Below, piece by piece: positions 37,683-48,170 of a stretch of DNA of 64,000 nt. Position 1 is the stretch's first letter; each line of letters begins with the position of its first letter. Under the pieces are notes generated by a model. That model was not told where the DNA came from, made no database searches, and saw only the letters and a program-made list of their open reading frames with translations. Source of the stretch: Halomonas sp. Its GTDB lineage: Bacteria; Pseudomonadota; Gammaproteobacteria; Pseudomonadales; Halomonadaceae. Where the stretch lies: positions 313,632 to 377,631 of the forward strand of contig NZ_JAGOBJ010000001.1 in assembly GCF_017983445.1 (NCBI RefSeq), given 5' to 3'. The translations under genes and the position numbers were made by a program.

Positions 37683-39521
37683 ATGGCAGGCCAGATTCCA
37701 CAGCGTTTTATTGATGATCTTCTCAGCCGCGTTGACGTGGTGGAAGTGGTTGGTGAGCGCGTGCAGCTTAAAAAAGCTGGTCGGAATTACTCAGGCCTTT
37801 GCCCTTTCCATCAGGAGAAAACACCGTCTTTCACCGTGAGCGCCGATAAGCAGTTTTATCACTGCTTTGGCTGTGGAGTGCACGGGAATGCGCTACGCTT
37901 TCTAATGGAATATGACAAGCTGCCGTTTCCTGAGGCAGTCGAGCAATTGGCGGGGCGTTTAGGGCTTGATGTGCCACGTGAAGGCGCCGATGACCCGCAT
38001 GCCCGAGAGCGAGAAAAAAAGCGCAAAGTGGGCGTTAATCTGCTCGAACTTGCCGCTAGTTTTTATCGCGAACGGCTGAAAATGCGCGAGGGACAAAGCG
38101 CCCAGCAGTATTTGAAAGATCGCGGGCTTTCTGCCGAAGTGATTCAGACCTACGGCATAGGCTATGCGCCGGGAGGTTGGGAAGCGCTCAAGCAGCACCT
38201 GAGCGAGCGGGAAATTGCAGAGCCCGTTCAAGTGGAGTATGGCCTGCTGATCCATCGCGAAGATACCGGGCGTACTTACGATCGTTTTCGTGATCGTGTG
38301 ATGTTCCCGATACGTGACTTGCGTGGGCGGACTATCGCGTTTGGCGGTCGAGTGATGGGGGATGAGCAGCCTAAATACCTCAACTCGCCGGAAACGCCAG
38401 TGTTTCATAAAGGACGTGAGCTTTATGGTCTTTATGAAGCGCGTCAGGCGTCAAGCAAGCTTGAACAGCTGGTCATGGTTGAAGGCTACATGGATGTCGT
38501 TGCGCTAGCGCAGTATGGTATCCATAACGCCGTCGCTACCTTGGGCACCGCGACGACCGAAGACCATCTCAGCCGCTTGTTTCGTTTGGTTAGCCGAGTG
38601 GTGTTTTGTTTCGACGGTGATCGGGCTGGCCGTCAGGCCGCTAGCCGAGCGCTGGAAACCGCGCTGCCATTGATGATTGATGGTCGTGAGGCGCGTTTTC
38701 TGTTTCTGCCGGAGGGCGATGACCCCGATACGCTGGTGCGCCGTGAGGGGGCCGAGGCTTTTAAAGACCGCGTAACCTGTGCGATGCCGCTTTCGGAGTT
38801 TTTGTTTGAGCAGGCCGCTCAAGGGCGTGACCTGAACACGGTGGAAGGGCGCGAACGTTTTGCAAGCCAGGTGCTCGAAGCATTGAACAAAGTGCCCGAC
38901 GGCATGCTCAAATCACTGCTGCTGGAAGCCTTGGCCAAGCGCAGCGGTCTGGCGCAACAACAGCTTCAAGTGTTGTTGGAAAAGCGCGCGGCGCCACCCA
39001 AAGAGCAAGCGTATTGGGAACCCGTCGCGGAACCCATGGTTGAAGAGGATATAGGTCAGACGACTCCTCAGCCATCGAAACCGCGGACGCGTAGTCAAGT
39101 GCTTACTCCGGTGGGGCGCATTGTACAGCTGCTGCTTCACGAGCCGAGCGTTGTGTCAGCCGTACCTGAGAGTCTGGATTGGTTGCCTGAAGATGATGAT
39201 ACGCCGCTATGCCGCGATTTGATCGTGCTTTTACAGGCCGGGCGTTATCGCAGCCCGCAGGTGGTATTGGCGCATTTTCAGGGCAGCCCGCAAGGCCAGG
39301 TATTGGCAGCGCTTGCCAAGCGGGAATTATTGATTCCCAAGGCCGCACGAGAAGCAGAGTTAACGGGGCTAGTAGAGCATTTGCAGCAGAAGCAGCGTAA
39401 ACGCTCGCCCCAGGAAGAGTATGAGGCGCTGTTGGCCCATGAGCGTGCTGGACAGAAGCTCGATAAGCAGCAGCGTCAACGCTTGGCCAGTTTGGTAATA
39501 GAGCTGGCTCAGCGGTTTTAA
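37683..39521 (+). CDS. dnaG: DNA primase
   Basis: DnaG synthesises RNA primers at the replication fork. The 612-residue protein has a CHC2 zinc finger (Cys40, His43, Cys61, Cys64), a TOPRIM catalytic core (MVEGYMDVVALAQYG and CFDGDRAGRQAA) and a C-terminal helicase-interacting domain (about 460-612). The frame starts at the ATG at 37683. It is the middle gene of the rpsU-dnaG-rpoD operon, followed by a 223-base gap before rpoD. Confidence 0.97.
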   Translation: MAGQIPQRFIDDLLSRVDVVEVVGERVQLKKAGRNYSGLCPFHQEKTPSFTVSADKQFYHCFGCGVHGNALRFLMEYDKLPFPEAVEQLAGRLGLDVPREGADDPHAREREKKRKVGVNLLELAASFYRERLKMREGQSAQQYLKDRGLSAEVIQTYGIGYAPGGWEALKQHLSEREIAEPVQVEYGLLIHREDTGRTYDRFRDRVMFPIRDLRGRTIAFGGRVMGDEQPKYLNSPETPVFHKGRELYGLYEARQASSKLEQLVMVEGYMDVVALAQYGIHNAVATLGTATTEDHLSRLFRLVSRVVFCFDGDRAGRQAASRALETALPLMIDGREARFLFLPEGDDPDTLVRREGAEAFKDRVTCAMPLSEFLFEQAAQGRDLNTVEGRERFASQVLEALNKVPDGMLKSLLLEALAKRSGLAQQQLQVLLEKRAAPPKEQAYWEPVAEPMVEEDIGQTTPQPSKPRTRSQVLTPVGRIVQLLLHEPSVVSAVPESLDWLPEDDDTPLCRDLIVLLQAGRYRSPQVVLAHFQGSPQGQVLAALAKRELLIPKAAREAELTGLVEHLQQKQRKRSPQEEYEALLAHERAGQKLDKQQRQRLASLVIELAQRF

Positions 39522-39643
39522 GGGGTGTTGAAAGGAGGGGGTTGAATTTTGTCCTTATCAACACCAGATATAGGGTCAGTCACCAAGTGCTGGCCTAACC
39601 GAACAACCTAACACACCTGAATGACCGCGCAAATACGTTTCGC

Positions 39644-39673
39644 TGGAAAAAATGCAGCAATTTACGCTATACT
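39644..39673 (+). promoter_or_regulatory. Possible internal promoter upstream of rpoD
   Basis: TGGAAA at 39644-39649 and TATACT at 39668-39673 are 18 bases apart in the dnaG-rpoD gap, 72 bases before the rpoD start. The -10 is good and the -35 weak. Confidence 0.35.
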
Positions 39674-39744
39674 GTTCGGCTTGTTGAGTTTAATCGATTC
39701 AGCGCTTTAGGTGTTTCATTCTTCTTCGTCGAGATAGGGTTTCT

Positions 39745-41601
39745 ATGGCTGGAAATGCGCAGCAGCAGTCACGTCTGAAGGAGTTGATCGCGCGCGGCAA
39801 AGAGCAGGGCTACCTGACTTATGCCGAGGTCAACGACCATCTACCCGAGGATATCGCCGACCCGGATCAAGTGGAAGACATCATTGGCATGATCAACGAC
39901 ATGGGTATCCGTGTCGCTGAAGAAGCGCCTGATGAAGACACTTTGATGATGTCGGATCACTCCACGGACGAGTCCGCTGCGGAAGAGGCCGTTGCGGCAC
40001 TTGCCGCCGTGGAAAGCGACGTGGGTCGCACCACAGACCCTGTACGCATGTATATGCGTGAAATGGGTACAGTAGAACTCTTGACCCGTGAAGGCGAAAT
40101 CGAAATTGCCAAACGGATCGAAGAGGGCACCCGTGAGGTGATGTCTGCGCTGGCGTACTTGCCAGGAGCTGTCGCCTCAATTCTGGATGCTTACGACGCC
40201 ACTCAGGATGAAGAAGCTCCTGGTCGTTTGTCGGATCTCTTCTCAGGGTTTATTGACCCGGATGAAGGTATCCCCGGTGTTGCCGAAGCGGATGTGCCTG
40301 AACCTGAGGTGGACGCCGAACTAGGCGACGACGAAGACGCTGGAAGCGATGGCGATGAGGACGATGAAGACTCCACTGCCAGCGAAGGTGGCCCGGACCC
40401 GGAAGAGGCGCGGGCACGTTTTGAGCAGATTCGTGAGCAAAACGCGTTGGCCCAGGCGGCACTTGCCAAGCATGGCCGTGGTAGCGCTGAGCTGAAAGCC
40501 GAGCAGACACGTCTTGCCGAGCTTTTCTCGCCAATCAAACTGGTGCCGAAGCATTTTGAACGCCTGGTAGGTCAGGTGCGTATCAGTGTTGAGCAAGTGC
40601 GTGCCCAGGAAAAAGCGGTCATGCAGCTTTGTGTGAAAAAAGCCAAAGTGCCGCGCAAGACGTTCATCAAGTCGTTCCCAGGCAGCGAATCTAACCCTAA
40701 ATGGTTGGATGCTTTCCAGGAAGCACAGCCCAAGTACGCTGATCGTCTTGAGCCGCTACGTTCTGATATCGCCCGTTCGCAGCGTAAAATCGCTTTCGAA
40801 GAAGACATGGTGCAGCTCACCGTGGCAGATTTGAAAGAGGTGAACCGCAAGCTGTCTATTGGTGAGGCGAAAGCGCGTCGTGCCAAGAAAGAGATGGTTG
40901 AAGCGAACCTGCGTCTGGTTATCTCGATTGCCAAGAAGTATACCAACCGTGGCCTGCAGTTCCTGGACCTGATTCAGGAAGGCAACATCGGCTTGATGAA
41001 GGCCGTGGATAAATTCGAATACCGCCGGGGTTATAAGTTCTCTACTTATGCTACCTGGTGGATTCGTCAGGCGATCACCCGCTCGATTGCCGACCAGGCG
41101 CGGACGATCCGTATCCCGGTTCACATGATCGAGACGATCAACAAGCTGAACCGCGTGTCGCGTCAGATGCTGCAGGAAATGGGCCGCGAACCGACGCCGG
41201 AAGAGCTGGGCGAACGTCTGGAAATGCCGGAAGACAAAGTACGTAAAGTGCTTAAAATTGCCAAAGAGCCTATCTCTATGGAGACGCCGATTGGTGATGA
41301 TGATGACTCGCATCTGGGCGACTTTATCGAAGACGGCACGATGCTGCTGCCTATTGATATGGCCACCGGTGAAGGCTTGATTGAAGCGACGCGTAACGTA
41401 CTCGGCGGCCTCACTGCACGTGAAGCCAAGGTACTGCGCATGCGGTTCGGTATTGATATGAATACCGACCATACGCTGGAAGAAGTTGGCAAGCAGTTTG
41501 ACGTAACCCGCGAGCGGATTCGTCAGATTGAAGCCAAGGCCCTGCGTAAGCTTCGCCATCCGTCGCGCTCTGAGCCGCTGCGCTCGTTCCTGGATGAGTA
41601 G
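39745..41601 (+). CDS. rpoD: RNA polymerase sigma factor RpoD (sigma-70)
   Basis: The housekeeping sigma factor, 618 residues. Region 1.1 (about 10-80) opens [20 protein letters not shown]; region 1.2 ([20 protein letters not shown]) is followed by a strongly acidic non-conserved region (about 185-220). Region 2 has [20 protein letters not shown] and [14 protein letters not shown]; region 4.2 has [20 protein letters not shown]. It is distinct from rpoS in this window by size and presence of region 1.1. A strong terminator follows. Confidence 0.98.
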   Translation: MAGNAQQQSRLKELIARGKEQGYLTYAEVNDHLPEDIADPDQVEDIIGMINDMGIRVAEEAPDEDTLMMSDHSTDESAAEEAVAALAAVESDVGRTTDPVRMYMREMGTVELLTREGEIEIAKRIEEGTREVMSALAYLPGAVASILDAYDATQDEEAPGRLSDLFSGFIDPDEGIPGVAEADVPEPEVDAELGDDEDAGSDGDEDDEDSTASEGGPDPEEARARFEQIREQNALAQAALAKHGRGSAELKAEQTRLAELFSPIKLVPKHFERLVGQVRISVEQVRAQEKAVMQLCVKKAKVPRKTFIKSFPGSESNPKWLDAFQEAQPKYADRLEPLRSDIARSQRKIAFEEDMVQLTVADLKEVNRKLSIGEAKARRAKKEMVEANLRLVISIAKKYTNRGLQFLDLIQEGNIGLMKAVDKFEYRRGYKFSTYATWWIRQAITRSIADQARTIRIPVHMIETINKLNRVSRQMLQEMGREPTPEELGERLEMPEDKVRKVLKIAKEPISMETPIGDDDDSHLGDFIEDGTMLLPIDMATGEGLIEATRNVLGGLTAREAKVLRMRFGIDMNTDHTLEEVGKQFDVTRERIRQIEAKALRKLRHPSRSEPLRSFLDE

Positions 41602-41650
41602 ATAGTCGCTGTAAGTAACGTCTAGTCAGCAGTTGTTGGTTGCCTAGCGT

Positions 41651-41684
41651 AAAAAAGCCCGCCGTTTAAAACGGCGGGCTTTTT
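41651..41684. terminator. Terminator after rpoD, usable in both directions
   Basis: AAAAGCCCGCCGTT and AACGGCGGGCTTTT form a long stem around a three-base loop, with A and T tracts on the two sides. It closes the rpsU-dnaG-rpoD operon and can also stop the leftward AbgT-family transcript. Confidence 0.9.
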
Positions 41685-41759
41685 ACTGTCTGCGCTATAC
41701 GAATCCTGTAGGTTGGGCCCTATCTCCGCGTATAGCACGTCACAGTAGTTTATGGTGCA

Positions 41760-43331
41760 TCACAATGTATAGTACGTGGCGGAACCTGGGCCGACAGGTA
41801 GACCAAATACGAATACCCAGATAAAGAACAGCAGGCTCCAGCCAATAAGCATAAACAGCGTATAGGGCAGCATTAAGGCAACCAGCGTTCCGATGCCCAT
41901 ATCGTTGCGGTAGCGGGTGGCGACGGCAAGAATCAAGCCGAAGTAGCTCATCATTGGGGTGATCAGGTTGGTGACCGAGTCACCGATACGGTAGGCGGCC
42001 TGGATAACCTCTGGGGCATAACCCATCAGCATCAGCATGGGAACAAAAATGGGCGCCGTCACTGCCCACTGAGCCGATGCGCTGCCCAGGGAAAGGTTAA
42101 CGAAGGCGCACATGAGAATAAACAGCGCAAACAGGCCAGGCCCGCGCAAGCCAAGAGAATCAAGCAGGTCAGCGCCTGCAACAGCGGTGACGGTACCAAA
42201 GTTGCTCCAGTTGAACAGTGCTACAAACTGGGCGGCAAAGAAAACCAGTACGATATAAAGCCCAAGACTGCTCATGCTTTTGGCCATGGCGTTTACCACG
42301 TCACGGTCGTTATGCATCGTGCCTGCCAAGCGCCCGTAGATGAAGCCAAGCAACGTGAAAGCCACCGCTACGATAACCACAATGCCGCGCAAAAACGGTG
42401 ATCCACTGACTAAACCGGTTTCCGGGTTACGCAGAATACCGCTTTCAGGAACCACCATGACGGCGATCATGGCCGCCAAAATAAGGGCCGCTAAACCAGT
42501 GCCTTTCAGAGCACGCTTTTCGCTGTCAGAAAGCCCTTCCATGCGCTGCTGGTCAATGCTGCTATCAGCATAAGAGCCGTCAAACTTACCCAACTTGGGT
42601 TCCACAACACGCTCGGTAACCAAGCCGCCGATTAATGTCACAAGGAATGTACTGGCAAACATGAAGAACCAGTTAGCCTCAGCGCCCACTATATAGGCTG
42701 GATCCAGTAGTCGGGCGGCCTCTTGCGTAATACCTGAAAGCAAGGGGTCGACGGTACCAATCAAAAGGTTGGCGCTATAGCCCCCGGATACCCCACAAAA
42801 AGCTGCTGCAAGGCCCGCCAAGGGATGGCGGCCCAATGAATGAAAGATCATCGCCGCAAGAGGAATGAGCACCACGTAGCCAAGCTCGGCCGCCATATTG
42901 GACATGATGCCCGCAAACACGACGGCGTAGGTAACGATGCGCGGCGAGCGATTAAGTACTAGGGCGCGCATGCTGGCAGACAGCAACCCTGAATGTTCCG
43001 CTACCCCGACGCCCAGCATGGCCACTAAGACGGTACCTAACGGCGCAAAGCCCGTAAAGTTGGTCACCATCTCGGTGACTAAACGACGCAAGCCTTCCGC
43101 ATTAAGCAGCGAGTTAACCGCAATCAGTTCACCCTCATTGGCGGGCCGGGGATCGGCCACAGACACACCCAGCGCCCCGGCGATACCGCTGGCAACCACT
43201 ACCAGCACACATAGAATGGCAAATAGGGTAATCGGATGCGGAAGCAGGTTGCCTAGCCACTCCACGCTATCAAGAAAGCGGGTAAAGGCACCACGCTTCA
43301 GATGTTCTTCGCGATTTTTGGAATTTGTCAT
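41760..43331 (-). CDS. AbgT-family transporter
   Basis: The 523-residue inner-membrane protein (about 11-13 helices) belongs to the AbgT family; E. coli AbgT imports p-aminobenzoyl-glutamate, whereas Neisseria MtrF and Alcanivorax YdaH export sulfonamides. Family segments include WLGNLLPHPITLFAILC and AAFCGVSGGYSANLLIGTVD, plus NLSLGSASAQWAVTAPIFVP. ATG at 43331 is chosen from the family N terminus, but no good ribosome site is visible there. A TTG-initiated extension to 43421 would read through a terminator-like hairpin in the leader. Substrate and direction are not determined. Confidence 0.88.
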   Translation of the reverse strand: MTNSKNREEHLKRGAFTRFLDSVEWLGNLLPHPITLFAILCVLVVVASGIAGALGVSVADPRPANEGELIAVNSLLNAEGLRRLVTEMVTNFTGFAPLGTVLVAMLGVGVAEHSGLLSASMRALVLNRSPRIVTYAVVFAGIMSNMAAELGYVVLIPLAAMIFHSLGRHPLAGLAAAFCGVSGGYSANLLIGTVDPLLSGITQEAARLLDPAYIVGAEANWFFMFASTFLVTLIGGLVTERVVEPKLGKFDGSYADSSIDQQRMEGLSDSEKRALKGTGLAALILAAMIAVMVVPESGILRNPETGLVSGSPFLRGIVVIVAVAFTLLGFIYGRLAGTMHNDRDVVNAMAKSMSSLGLYIVLVFFAAQFVALFNWSNFGTVTAVAGADLLDSLGLRGPGLFALFILMCAFVNLSLGSASAQWAVTAPIFVPMLMLMGYAPEVIQAAYRIGDSVTNLITPMMSYFGLILAVATRYRNDMGIGTLVALMLPYTLFMLIGWSLLFFIWVFVFGLPVGPGSATYYTL

Positions 43332-43364
43332 AAGTTTTATATCGTCAGTAAATGGTTTTTTAGT

Positions 43365-43392
43365 AAAAAACGCCCAAAGGGCCTGATGGGCG
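43365..43392 (-). terminator. Terminator-like hairpin in the AbgT-gene leader
   Basis: Reading leftward, CGCCCA and TGGGCG (with further pairing GGCCC inside) are followed directly by six Ts, 34 bases before the AbgT start. A full promoter would barely fit after it, so it may act as an attenuator, or the gene may depend on read-through. Confidence 0.6.
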
Positions 43393-43459
43393 ACACTACG
43401 TTGAAGCGTCAAGCGGCGCAAACGGCTTTGCGTATAGCGGGATTTAAAAAATGAAACGA

Positions 43460-43480
43460 CGCCTGAATAGGCTTCAGGCG
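43460..43480 (-). terminator. Terminator after the unassigned membrane protein gene
   Basis: CGCCTGAA and TTCAGGCG form an eight-base-pair stem with a five-base loop, 37 bases after the leftward gene ending at 43517. On that strand it is followed by TCGTTTCATTTTTT. Confidence 0.65.
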
Positions 43481-43516
43481 GCGTTTATGAACAAGTGGGA
43501 TCAATGGCGGGTGTTG

Positions 43517-44161
43517 TTAGGCGCTTTGTGCTTTACGGATGCGTAGCGCGAGAAGTAGAAGCTCTATAATGGCAAACAGGATCAGGCTATAGCCTAAAAG
43601 CTCGATAACCTCTTCAGCGACATCTTTAAAAATGCGGACGTAGTTGTCTTCAAGCACAGCACGCCAAAAAATCTGGCGCCCATAGAGGCGCGAGAAGATG
43701 TAGGTAGTCAGCACGCCGCCTGCAAACAGGCCGAACGAAAAGGTGTTGCTGTAGTGAGCAAACTCAGCGATAAAGCGTCGACGTTGATATACCACCCAGC
43801 TAATAGAGGGCAGTATGATTAATGCAACCATGACCTTCCAGCTATTGTCGGCCACAAACTCATCGAAAAAATAATCCTGCTCGCGGATTAGCGAAGCTGC
43901 AACAAAGGCCAGCATAAGCAGAGTGACATTGGGCCATACCTTGAGCACCTGACGAATATAGATCAACAGCCCGCAGCAGCTGGCAAGCGTGAGCGTTTGG
44001 GAAAATTCGGTAAAACCAAGTTCAGTAAAGCGTACCGAAGGCAAATACACAGCTTCCAGGTAAGCGCCTTGAGCTATGCCGCCGATAAACAGCACATAAA
44101 GAGTGGCTCGCAATAGCGTAATGCGAAAATCAATAGGCCAGTTAGGTGGGGGGAGTTGCAT
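43517..44161 (-). CDS. Unassigned integral membrane protein
   Basis: I do not recognise this 214-residue protein. It has about six hydrophobic segments (near residues 15-35, 52-70, 78-95, 108-125, 140-158 and 190-208). Between the third and fourth is the polar segment REQDYFFDEFVADNSWK; another polar stretch, LYGRQIFWRAVLEDNYVRIFKDVAEEVIELLGY, precedes the last helix and is split here only for description. The conserved-looking charged residues inside helices could suit a sensor or enzyme rather than a simple carrier. It is monocistronic, with its own terminator. The 169 bases between it and the convergent-side LysR gene hold no gene. Confidence 0.8.
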   Translation of the reverse strand: MQLPPPNWPIDFRITLLRATLYVLFIGGIAQGAYLEAVYLPSVRFTELGFTEFSQTLTLASCCGLLIYIRQVLKVWPNVTLLMLAFVAASLIREQDYFFDEFVADNSWKVMVALIILPSISWVVYQRRRFIAEFAHYSNTFSFGLFAGGVLTTYIFSRLYGRQIFWRAVLEDNYVRIFKDVAEEVIELLGYSLILFAIIELLLLALRIRKAQSA

Positions 44162-44330
44162 GCCTTATCCTTCAGGGTCGAGAGTCACGGTTTTACTGAC
44201 AGAAACATTCAGTTCTGAATGTTCATTATATCGCCACCTTTGTGTGCTAGCACACTACCCTTGTTAATAATCTTTCGACGAATGGACTATAGCGCTGCGC
44301 TATCAGTGATAAAGCAAGCGCGAAAAACCG

Positions 44331-45227
44331 TTAGTGCGGTTGAGTGCCCGGCAATACCTGGGCGATATTGGCCACCAGATAATCGACCAGCTGGCGAATT
44401 TTGGGCGAAAGATGGCGATGACGGGGGTAGACCGCCCAGACCGCTGTATCATAATGCTGAAAAGGTTCCAGCACTGCCACGAGCTCGCCGCTTGCCAAGT
44501 GAGGCGCTACGTAATAATCGGGCAGCTGGGCCAAGCCTAACCCTTTAAGCGCTGCATCCAGCAGGGCGGGGCCTGAGTTTCCGGTCCAGCAGCCTTCCAC
44601 CCGCACTTCACGGCGCTGGCCGTTCACATCAAACAGCCAGCTTGGCCGTGAGCCTATCAGGCAGCGGTGCTGGCTGAGCTCGGCCAGCGTATGCGGGGGC
44701 GGTGTCTGACGAAAGTAGGCCTGCGAACCCACAATATATTCGCGCCGCTCGCACAGGCGTCGGGCAATCAAGCTTGAGTCCTTTAAAACCCCCATACGAA
44801 TGGCAATATCAAAGCCTTCCTCAATCAGCTCAACGGGCCGATTGGTAAAATGCATATGTACTTCAAGCTCCGGGTGCAGGCATTGAAAGTCGTTAACCAA
44901 CGGTGCTATATAGCGTTCGCCAAACGTCGTTGCAGAGGTAAGCCTGAGTCGGCCGCGTGGTTTGGCCTGTAGTTCACTGATGGCTTGCTCGGCATCTTTC
45001 AAACCATCAAACAGGTGCTGACAGTGCTCAATATACAAGGCTCCCGCATCGGTTAAGCGTATCTGGCGCGTGGTACGGTATAAAAGTTGAATACCCAGCT
45101 GGTTTTCGAGCTGGCTCACCAAGCGGCTAATATGCGAAGTGGAAACTTTAAGGTGGCTGGCCGCGGCTGAAAAGGTGCCCAGGCGAACCACTTCGATAAA
45201 GGCTTCGACGCGATCCCAACGTTGCAT
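44331..45227 (-). CDS. LysR-type regulator divergent from adhC (GfnR-like)
   Basis: The 298-residue protein has a LysR helix-turn-helix (FIEVVRLGTFSAAASHLKVS, residues about 9-28) and a PBP2 effector domain (about 90-290). In Pseudomonas aeruginosa the LysR regulator GfnR lies next to adhC and fghA homologues and controls glutathione-dependent formaldehyde detoxification; the arrangement here is the same. A TTGC-N6-GCAA palindrome in the shared intergenic region is a likely operator. Role inferred from position. Confidence 0.88.
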   Translation of the reverse strand: MQRWDRVEAFIEVVRLGTFSAAASHLKVSTSHISRLVSQLENQLGIQLLYRTTRQIRLTDAGALYIEHCQHLFDGLKDAEQAISELQAKPRGRLRLTSATTFGERYIAPLVNDFQCLHPELEVHMHFTNRPVELIEEGFDIAIRMGVLKDSSLIARRLCERREYIVGSQAYFRQTPPPHTLAELSQHRCLIGSRPSWLFDVNGQRREVRVEGCWTGNSGPALLDAALKGLGLAQLPDYYVAPHLASGELVAVLEPFQHYDTAVWAVYPRHRHLSPKIRQLVDYLVANIAQVLPGTQPH

Positions 45228-45246
45228 GACTACCCTATGGTGGATG

Positions 45247-45268
45247 ATTGTTGCTCAGTGGCAATAAT
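45247..45268. promoter_or_regulatory. Candidate LysR operator in the adhC control region
   Basis: ATTGTTGC (45247-45254) and GCAATAAT (45261-45268) form a near-perfect inverted repeat with a six-base spacer, 20 bases from the regulator start and 118 bases from the adhC start. The spacing and AT-rich dyad suit a LysR box that autoregulates and activates the divergent operon. Confidence 0.5.
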
Positions 45269-45275
45269 ATTATGA

Positions 45276-46496
<1,221 letters not shown>

Positions 46497-46507
46497 GTAC
46501 TATCGTT

Positions 46508-46535
46508 TTTATAGACCAGCGTTTATAGACTGTTA
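46508..46535. repeat. Two tandem 14-bp repeats after adhC
   Basis: TTTATAGACCAGCG (46508-46521) is followed by TTTATAGACTGTTA (46522-46535); the first nine bases are identical. It sits between the adhC stop and the hairpin at 46538. Confidence 0.55.
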
Positions 46536-46537
46536 AA

Positions 46538-46570
46538 GCGCGGCAGGCAGCTCTGCCGCGCTTCTCTTTT
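46538..46570 (+). terminator. Terminator or attenuator between adhC and fghA
   Basis: GCGCGGCAG (46538-46546) and CTGCCGCGC (46553-46561) form a perfect nine-base-pair stem with six-base loop, followed by TTCTCTTTTC. It ends only about 18 bases before the fghA start, so fghA expression needs read-through or post-termination control. Confidence 0.7.
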
Positions 46571-46587
46571 CGCAAGGAGCCTGCCCC

Positions 46588-47442
46588 ATGAGCATGAGTG
46601 AAACCTTAGAACTGGTGTCTGCCAACCGTAGTTTTGGTGGCTGGCACAAGCGCTACCGCCACTACTCCCGGGCGTTGGATTGCGATATGGAATTTGCGGT
46701 TTATCTGCCGCCTCAAGCCGAGAGCGAACGCGTACCGCTTTTATGGTGGCTGTCTGGGCTTACCTGCAACGATGAAAACTTTATGCAGAAAGCCGGGGCG
46801 CAACGGATTGCTGCTGAGTTGGGTATTGCGATTGTGTGCCCGGACACTAGCCCACGTGGCACGGATTTACCGGGCGAGCACGATAGCTACGACCTGGGGT
46901 CGGGTGCGGGATTTTACGTCAATGCTACCCAGACGCCGTGGAAGTCGAACTACCGGATGTACGATTATATTATCGAAGAGCTGCCGTCGGTGGTGCGCCA
47001 GCATTTTCCGGTTAACGGCCGCGAGTCGATTAGTGGCCATTCAATGGGTGGCCACGGAGCATTGATTCTTGCTTTGCGTCATCCAGGGCGTTTTAGCTCG
47101 GTCTCGGCTTTTTCACCTATCGTGAATCCGATGAATTGCCCTTGGGGGAAGAAAGCATTTACCAGCTACTTGGGTGATGATCCGTCGGGCTGGCGCCAGT
47201 ACGATGCCTGTGAGCTAGTTGCCAATGGCGCATCGCGTCAACGGCTATTTATCGACCAGGGAGAGGCTGATCAGTTTCTGGAAGAGCAGCTTAAGCCTGA
47301 GCGGCTAGAGGCCGTATGTGAAGAGCATGATCATCCGCTAACGCTGCGTCGTCAGCCGGGTTACGACCATAGTTACTTCTTTATTGCCTCGTTCATTGAG
47401 GACCATCTGCGTTATCATGCGGAACATCTCATGAAGCGTTAA
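46588..47442 (+). CDS. fghA: S-formylglutathione hydrolase
   Basis: This serine esterase (esterase D family) releases formate and glutathione from S-formylglutathione. The 284-residue protein has the nucleophile elbow SGHSMGGHGALI, WWLSGLTCNDENFMQKAG at the oxyanion side and the C-terminal catalytic histidine in GYDHSYFFIASF. AAGGAG lies eight bases before the ATG at 46588; a second in-frame ATG is two codons later. It follows adhC across a terminator-like hairpin. Confidence 0.96.
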   Translation: MSMSETLELVSANRSFGGWHKRYRHYSRALDCDMEFAVYLPPQAESERVPLLWWLSGLTCNDENFMQKAGAQRIAAELGIAIVCPDTSPRGTDLPGEHDSYDLGSGAGFYVNATQTPWKSNYRMYDYIIEELPSVVRQHFPVNGRESISGHSMGGHGALILALRHPGRFSSVSAFSPIVNPMNCPWGKKAFTSYLGDDPSGWRQYDACELVANGASRQRLFIDQGEADQFLEEQLKPERLEAVCEEHDHPLTLRRQPGYDHSYFFIASFIEDHLRYHAEHLMKR

Positions 47443-47452
47443 GGATACCGAA

Positions 47453-48169
47453 ATGCTCAATCGCGCGCTGCGCCGCTTTCTTCGTCAGCTATGGCGTCTT
47501 GTGTGGCGCGGCGTGCTATTGTTTGCGCTTCTTTCTGTGGCGCTGGTGTTGCTATTTCGTTTCGTTCCACCGCCGGGGTCAATGGTAATGGTGGAGCGCA
47601 AGATACAGAGCTGGATCAATAGCGAACCGATCACGATACAGCGTCAATGGCGTAGCTGGGAAAGCCTTTCTAGCAGCGCCAAGCTTGCCGTTATTGCCGC
47701 TGAAGACCAGCGTTTTCCAGTCCATCGTGGTTTTGATCTTGTCGAACTGCGGCGTGCCTGGCAGGCAAGTCAAGACGGTGGTCGCCTACGTGGGGCGAGT
47801 ACGCTGAGTCAGCAAACCGCCAAAAACGTTTTTCTATGGAGTGGACGCAGCTGGGCACGAAAAGGCCTGGAAGCCTGGTTTACTCTGCTCGTTGAAACGC
47901 TCTGGAGTAAGCAGCGCATTCTTGAAGTGTATCTTAACGTGGCTGAGTGGGACCGCGGCGTGTTTGGCTTGGAAGCTGCATCCCAACACTACTTTGGCGT
48001 ATCGGCCAATGCGCTTTCTGAGCGTCAGGCAAGCCTTTTGGCTGCTATCTTGCCCAGCCCGCGAACCCGCAGCGCCTCACGTCCGGATGCTCAGGTAGAG
48101 AGACGCAGCCAGTGGATTCGCCAGCAAATGCGCAATCTGGGCGGTGCCGGTTATCTAGAGCGGCTTTAA
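47453..48169 (+). CDS. mtgA: Monofunctional biosynthetic peptidoglycan transglycosylase
   Basis: MtgA polymerises lipid II glycan strands. The 238-residue protein has an N-terminal transmembrane helix (about 15-38) and a GT51 domain with the catalytic AAEDQRFPVHRGFDL, GASTLSQQTAKNVFLW and EVYLNVAEWDRGVFG. It lacks a transpeptidase domain. It starts ten bases after fghA, so it is probably co-transcribed with the formaldehyde genes, with no obvious functional link. Confidence 0.95.
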   Translation: MLNRALRRFLRQLWRLVWRGVLLFALLSVALVLLFRFVPPPGSMVMVERKIQSWINSEPITIQRQWRSWESLSSSAKLAVIAAEDQRFPVHRGFDLVELRRAWQASQDGGRLRGASTLSQQTAKNVFLWSGRSWARKGLEAWFTLLVETLWSKQRILEVYLNVAEWDRGVFGLEAASQHYFGVSANALSERQASLLAAILPSPRTRSASRPDAQVERRSQWIRQQMRNLGGAGYLERL

Positions 48170-48170
48170 A

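Noticed and set aside
40756..41559. Open frame of 267 codons on the minus strand inside rpoD
   Set aside because: It is antisense to conserved sigma-70 regions 2-4, has no ribosome site and its composition follows the codon pattern of rpoD read backwards.
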